From assembly GCF_021245725.1 (NCBI RefSeq), contig NZ_JAJGSX010000063.1, forward strand, positions 1 through 35,495: DNA of 35,495 bases. The letters are read 5' to 3'. Both the position numbers and the translations under genes were made by a program. The first letter of the stretch is position 1. Every line of letters begins with the position of its first letter. This document shows, piece by piece, positions 31,996 through 35,495 of this stretch. The notes under the pieces were generated by a model, which searched no databases, was not told the origin of the DNA, and saw only the letters and a program-made list of their open reading frames with translations. This DNA comes from Pseudonocardia sp. TRM90224. GTDB lineage: Bacteria > Actinomycetota > Actinomycetes > Mycobacteriales > Pseudonocardiaceae.

Positions 31996-32058
31996 CGTCG
32001 ACAACGACCTTTTGGCTGTTTGTTAGCGCTCACAACAGCCAGAACGTCGTTGTCGACG
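31996..32058. repeat. Family A intergenic hairpin, second copy
   Basis: 25-bp arms (CGTCGACAACGACCTTTTGGC, continuing to TGTT, and complement) with two mismatches and a 13-base loop TGTTAGCGCTCAC. Stem and loop match the copy at 3916-3976. It lies between the convergent split-barrel and GNAT genes. Confidence 0.9.
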
Positions 32059-32074
32059 TCAATGCCGGCCCGCG

Positions 32075-32641
32075 TCAGCTCAGGAGATCGGCCATCACGT
32101 CCTCGTGCGTGATGGTCCACATCTCCGCCCCGACCGTGACGCTGAGCTGCACCGTCTCGCCGTCGAACCACGGGCGCAGCCACGGGAAGCTGCGGCGGGC
32201 GAGCCGCAGCATCGGCGCGTTCTCGGGGAGGACCGAGCCGCGCAGCTCGACGTAGCCGATCTCCCCGGCGAGCGTGCCGATGGCGGTGAGGAGCTGCCCG
32301 CCCACGCCGCGGCGGTGCCAGGCGTCGACGACGGCGACGGCCATGTCGGCGGTGCCGGTGCCGGTACCCGCCAGCCGGGCGATGCCGATCGGCACCGGGC
32401 CGTCCGCGCCGTGCACCTCCGCGATGACGGCGGCGCGGCAGCGGCCGTCGATGTCGATCAGCCTGCGGTGCAGCGAGGCCGGGATGCGCGGGACGGGGGA
32501 GTGGAAGCGCATGAACCGGCTCTGCGGGGACAGCCCGGCGAACACGGTGTCGACGACGTGCGCGGCCTCGTCGGGCTGTAGTGGGCGGATCTCGAAGTCT
32601 TCGGCACGAACGATCGTGCTATTTTCTAGGCACGCGGTCAT
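32075..32641 (-). CDS. GNAT-family N-acetyltransferase
   Basis: A 188-residue cytosolic protein. The acetyl-CoA binding motif is WHRRGVGGQLLTAIGTLA (about 116-133). The preceding strand MAVAVVD and the following VELRGSVLPENAPMLRLARR complete the GNAT core. The N-terminal RPLQPDEAAHVVDTVFAGLS with SRFMRFHSP is typical of the PatA-like or Pat/GNAT group related to protein acetyltransferases that carry CNB domains in actinobacteria. No CNB domain is present here. The ATG at 32641 follows AGAGGGGG. The TetR regulator gene lies 22 bases upstream on the same strand, so the two are probably co-transcribed. Confidence 0.8.
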   Translation of the reverse strand: MTACLENSTIVRAEDFEIRPLQPDEAAHVVDTVFAGLSPQSRFMRFHSPVPRIPASLHRRLIDIDGRCRAAVIAEVHGADGPVPIGIARLAGTGTGTADMAVAVVDAWHRRGVGGQLLTAIGTLAGEIGYVELRGSVLPENAPMLRLARRSFPWLRPWFDGETVQLSVTVGAEMWTITHEDVMADLLS

Positions 32642-32663
32642 GGTCGGCCCCCTCTTGGTGAAG

Positions 32664-33245
32664 TCAGGCTGCGGCAGCGGCGAGCAGGCGCTCGAACGAG
32701 CCGGTGGCACGTGCGGCGGCGGCGGGATCGCCGAGCAGGCGGCTCGCGATCGTGAAGGCGAGCATCACGCCCTCGATGTCGAAGGCGAACTGGATCGGGT
32801 CGGCGTCGGCCCGGAAATGCCCTTCCGTGACCCCGCCGGAGAAGATCATCGAGATGGTGTCGACCCAGTCGCGCTGGTTGCGCACCATCCGGTCGCGCAA
32901 CGGCCCCGGCTGGTCGTCCAGCTCGAAGGCGGCCGAGATGAACGGGCACCCGAACTCGACGGACCCCCACTCGAGCCACAGCTCGAACAGCTTGCGCATC
33001 CGCGGCTCGCCGCGCGGCTCCTTGAGCGCCGGCCGGATGACCGCCGCCGTGAACCGCTCGCTGGTGTGCTCGATGACCTCCAGCTGCAGCGACTCCTTGG
33101 AGCCGAAGTGGGCGAACAGCCCGCTCTTGGACAGCTCGGTCTGCGTGGCGAGCGAGCCGATCGTCAGTCCCCCGAGCCCCACCTGGCTCGCGAGCCGGCT
33201 CGCCTCGTCGAGGATCGTGCTGCGTGTGGCCTCGCCTTTCCGCAT
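32664..33245 (-). CDS. TetR-family transcriptional regulator
   Basis: A 193-residue repressor. The N-terminal helix-turn-helix is LTIGSLATQTELSKSGLFAH, then FGSKESLQLEVIE (about 27-60), the standard TetR form. The C-terminal ligand domain holds CPFISAAFELDDQPGP, which is typical of the TetR_C_6-like or YxaF group. A dyad lies just upstream of its start, which suggests self-control. It is adjacent to the GNAT gene on the same strand and divergent from the permease, so either may be its target. Confidence 0.9.
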   Translation of the reverse strand: MRKGEATRSTILDEASRLASQVGLGGLTIGSLATQTELSKSGLFAHFGSKESLQLEVIEHTSERFTAAVIRPALKEPRGEPRMRKLFELWLEWGSVEFGCPFISAAFELDDQPGPLRDRMVRNQRDWVDTISMIFSGGVTEGHFRADADPIQFAFDIEGVMLAFTIASRLLGDPAAAARATGSFERLLAAAAA

Positions 33246-33259
33246 GGCTCCGTTTTAGC

Positions 33260-33271
33260 ACGACCGTTCGT
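33260..33271. promoter_or_regulatory. Candidate TetR operator
   Basis: ACGA-CCGT-TCGT, a 12-base dyad with flanking bases that continue partial symmetry, lies 15 bases upstream of the TetR start. Many TetR-family genes carry such a site over their own promoter. Confidence 0.4.
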
Positions 33272-33417
33272 TACGGCGCCACCTGTTTCGCTCGTCGGAT
33301 CGCACAAGTCCCGGGGCCGGGAGGCCGCTCGCGTTCGTCGGATCCGCGGCTGGCCCGGGCCGCGACGCGTCGGTCATCGTGACCGGAATCTCACCCGAGC
33401 AACGACGCGAGGTGCCT

Positions 33418-35271
33418 GTGCGTGCGACCGCGAAACGACGTGTCCATCCCGTGGACGAGGTGCTGCCCGTCGGGAAGCTGGCGGTATACGGCTTCCAGCA
33501 CGTGCTGGCGTTCTACGCCGGCGCCGTCATCGTGCCGATCCTGCTGGCCGGCGCGATCGGGCTCTCCGAACGCGAGCTGATCCACCTCATCAACGCCGAC
33601 CTGTTCACGTGCGGCATCGCATCGATCATCCAGTCGGTCGGCTTCTGGAAGGTCGGCGTCCGGCTGCCGCTGCTGCAAGGGGTGACCTTCACGGCCGTCT
33701 CCCCGATGATCGCGATCGGGATGGCCGCCGGCGGCGGCACCGAGGGCCTGCTGGTGATCTACGGTTCGGTGATCGTCGCCGGGCTGGCGACGTTCTTCGT
33801 CGCACCGTTCTTCTCGAAGCTCATCCGGTTCTTCCCGCCGGTCGTCACCGGCACCGTCATCACGATCATCGGGATCGCGCTGCTGCCGGTCGCGGCGCTG
33901 GACGCCGTCGGCGGGGGCGCGCACCCCGACCCGACGAACGCGCGCAACCTCGCCTACGCGCTCGGCACGCTGCTGTTGATCGTCGCGATCCAGCGCCTCT
34001 TCCGCGGATTCATGGCGACGGTCGCGGTGCTGGTGGGCCTCGTGATCGGCACGCTGGTGGCGTGGGCGCTCGGCGACGCGACGTTCGCCGCGGTGGCCGA
34101 CTCCGGGTGGATCGGCGTGACCACGCCGTTCTACTTCGGCCTCCCGAAGTTCACGGTGGCGGCGATCGTCTCGATGGTCGTCGTCATGCTGATCACCGCC
34201 GTCGAGACGACCGGTGACGTCTTCGCCACCGGCGAGATCGTCGACAAGCGGATCGGGCGCGAGGACATCGCCCGCGCGCTGCGCGCCGACGGCCTCGCGA
34301 CCACGATCGGCGGCGTCCTCAACTCGTTCCCGTACACCTGCTTCGCCGAGAACGTCGGCCTCGTGCGGCTGACCAGGGTGCAGAGCCGGTACGTCGTGGC
34401 GTCCGCCGGCGTGATCATGATCTTGATCGGGCTGGTGCCCAAGGCGGGCGCGATCGTCGCCGGCATCCCGCACCCGGTGCTGGGCGGCGCCGCGTTCGCG
34501 ATGTTCGCGACGGTGGCGGTGGTCGGCATCCAGACGCTCTCCCGCGTCGACTTCCACGACCACCGCAACGTCGTCATCGTCGGGACGAGCGTCGGGCTCG
34601 CCGTCTTCGTGACCGTCCAGCCCGACGTCGCGAAGGCCGTCCCGGAGTGGGCGCAGGTGATCCTCGGCTCCGGGATCACGCTCGGCAGCCTCACCGCGAT
34701 CGTGCTCAACGTCGTGTTCCACCACCTCCGACCGCGCGTGGCCGCGGCGGTGACCGGTGGGCCGAAGGTGCGGTTGGACGAGGTGAACGCGATGTCGCGG
34801 GACGAGTTCGTCGCCACCTTCGGCACGCTGTTCGAGGGCGACGCGCGCACCGCGGTCGTCGGACGTGCGTTCGCCGGCGAGCCGTTCTCCGACGCGGAAG
34901 CGCTGCGCACGGCGTTCCAGGAGGCGCTGCACACCGCACCCCCGGAGCAGCAGCGCGCGCTGATGGCCGACTACCCGGACCTCGGCGCCGACGTCGGCGA
35001 GGACACCGAGTCGTGCCGCGACCGCTCCGCCGTCGGCCTCACCCGGCTGACGGAAGAGGAGAACGCGGAGTTCGTCGCGCTCGCCACGGCGTACCGCGAA
35101 CGCTTCGGGATCCCGCTGATCGTCTGCCTGCGCGAGGTCGGCAAGCGCGACCACATCCTGCGCGCCGGCCGGCTCCGCCTGACCAACGCGCCTGCGCAGG
35201 AGCACGCCGCCGCGCTCGTCGAGATCGCGAAGGTCGCCAACCACCGCTTCGCGGACCTGGTGAAGGGGTAG
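33418..35271 (+). CDS. NCS2 purine permease fused to an OHCU-decarboxylase-like domain
   Basis: A 617-residue protein. The first 455 residues are a nucleobase/urate:cation symporter of the NCS2 family, with QHVLAFYAGAVIVPILLAGA and the substrate-site segment ETTGDVFATGEI, and about 14 helices. The last 160 residues match 2-oxo-4-hydroxy-4-carboxy-5-ureidoimidazoline decarboxylase, a late step of urate breakdown (MSRDEFVATFGTLFEGDART to EIAKVANHRFADLV). The catalytic His of the HPDL motif is Tyr (DYPDL), and the SxxEQ motif reads SCRDR, so the domain is likely inactive or changed. GTG 33418 is chosen by homology of the start (VHPVDEVLPVGKLAVYG); a GTG at 33379 is the alternative. Confidence 0.85.
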   Translation: MRATAKRRVHPVDEVLPVGKLAVYGFQHVLAFYAGAVIVPILLAGAIGLSERELIHLINADLFTCGIASIIQSVGFWKVGVRLPLLQGVTFTAVSPMIAIGMAAGGGTEGLLVIYGSVIVAGLATFFVAPFFSKLIRFFPPVVTGTVITIIGIALLPVAALDAVGGGAHPDPTNARNLAYALGTLLLIVAIQRLFRGFMATVAVLVGLVIGTLVAWALGDATFAAVADSGWIGVTTPFYFGLPKFTVAAIVSMVVVMLITAVETTGDVFATGEIVDKRIGREDIARALRADGLATTIGGVLNSFPYTCFAENVGLVRLTRVQSRYVVASAGVIMILIGLVPKAGAIVAGIPHPVLGGAAFAMFATVAVVGIQTLSRVDFHDHRNVVIVGTSVGLAVFVTVQPDVAKAVPEWAQVILGSGITLGSLTAIVLNVVFHHLRPRVAAAVTGGPKVRLDEVNAMSRDEFVATFGTLFEGDARTAVVGRAFAGEPFSDAEALRTAFQEALHTAPPEQQRALMADYPDLGADVGEDTESCRDRSAVGLTRLTEEENAEFVALATAYRERFGIPLIVCLREVGKRDHILRAGRLRLTNAPAQEHAAALVEIAKVANHRFADLVKG

Positions 35272-35275
35272 CGCG

Positions 35276-35349
35276 CCGAACTTCCCCACCGTTTGGGCGG
35301 ATGCGCGCCCACAGAGCGCGCAAGTGCACAAAACGGTGGGGAAGTTCGG
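35276..35349. repeat. Family B double hairpin, second copy
   Basis: Outer arms CCGAACTTCCCCACCGTTT and complement (19 bp, perfect) enclose an inner stem TGCGCGC/GCGCGCA. Sequence and stem-in-stem plan repeat those at 7643-7714. It starts four bases after the permease stop. Confidence 0.9.
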
Positions 35350-35354
35350 GTGGC

Positions 35355-35429
35355 TCACCACGCATAGGTGCCGCCCGTCTCGCAGAGGAACACCCCCGTC
35401 GGGCCCGGCTCGGCGGGGGTGATCTGCTA
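35355..35429 (-). pseudogene. C-terminal fragment of a protein-coding gene
   Basis: On the minus strand a frame ends ITPAEPGPTGVFLCETGGTY-AW before TGA (35355-35357). It looks like a real protein C terminus, but a TAG 23 codons upstream (35427-35429) cuts it off, exactly where the sequence turns AT-rich. I could not name the family. It is probably the tail of a gene broken by insertion or deletion. Confidence 0.45.
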
Positions 35430-35495
35430 CGCAAATTTCGGACCGCTTGAATTTGTTTCGATTATGCGACTTGCTGGAGATCAGTCCAGTCTTTG
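35430..35495. other. AT-richer stretch at the window end
   Basis: Slightly more than half of these bases are A or T, with runs such as CAAATTT and GAATTTGTTTCGATT, against roughly 30 percent in the rest of the window. No gene is visible. It could be the edge of a mobile or foreign segment, or a promoter region. Confidence 0.4.

Overview
High-GC actinobacterial chromosome segment. The codon use, the mycothiol-dependent-type enzyme, the many Ser/Thr kinases and FHA domains, the ATGA-coupled operons and the leaderless-looking starts fit a Pseudonocardia- or Amycolatopsis-like organism. The genus is inferred, not proven.

Layout. 1-1170: a 21/22-bp tandem repeat array, a small membrane protein and a 59-aa Cys/Trp-rich peptide. 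1174-3912: an ArsR/SRPBCC/mycothiol-enzyme operon divergent from a TetX-like flavin monooxygenase. 4005-7638: an L,D-transpeptidase lipoprotein, then an amino-acid permease coupled to a lone solute-binding lipoprotein. 7718-12822: a DUF294-type signalling protein, a frameshifted flavin-reductase remnant, an FMN reductase and a complete polar-amino-acid ABC transporter. 13057-16101: a membrane-anchored WD40 protein, a small membrane protein and an FHA-class III nucleotide cyclase. 16707-21918: a three-gene operon whose products are each an enzyme fused to a cyclic-nucleotide-binding (CNB) domain: patatin lipase, NDH-2-like FAD oxidoreductase and acylating aldehyde dehydrogenase. 22037-31391: four Ser/Thr kinases, an FAD protein, a membrane protein, an FHA/zinc-ribbon protein and a solitary LuxR regulator. 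31524-35271: a split-barrel flavin protein, a GNAT acetyltransferase, a TetR regulator and an NCS2 purine permease fused to an OHCU-decarboxylase-like domain. 35355-35495: a truncated gene end running into AT-richer DNA.

Most interesting idea. Within about 17 kb the window holds a possible phospho-threonine to cyclic-nucleotide circuit: kinases, an FHA-tethered cyclase, and three CNB-fused metabolic or membrane enzymes with intact-looking phosphate-binding cassettes. Two promoter regions share the dyad ACGAGTAG-N4-CTACGCAT and a third has its core GTAG-N4-CTAC. These regions serve the CNB operon and a kinase, the FAD/FHA/kinase operon, and the LuxR-linked kinase operon, which suggests one regulon. 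The circuit and the regulon are inferences from domains and motifs.

A second theme is repeats. All six sampled gene ends that face a non-overlapping neighbour or the window edge carry lineage-type repeats. They fall into three hairpin families and one tandem family, most of them seen at two places in this window.
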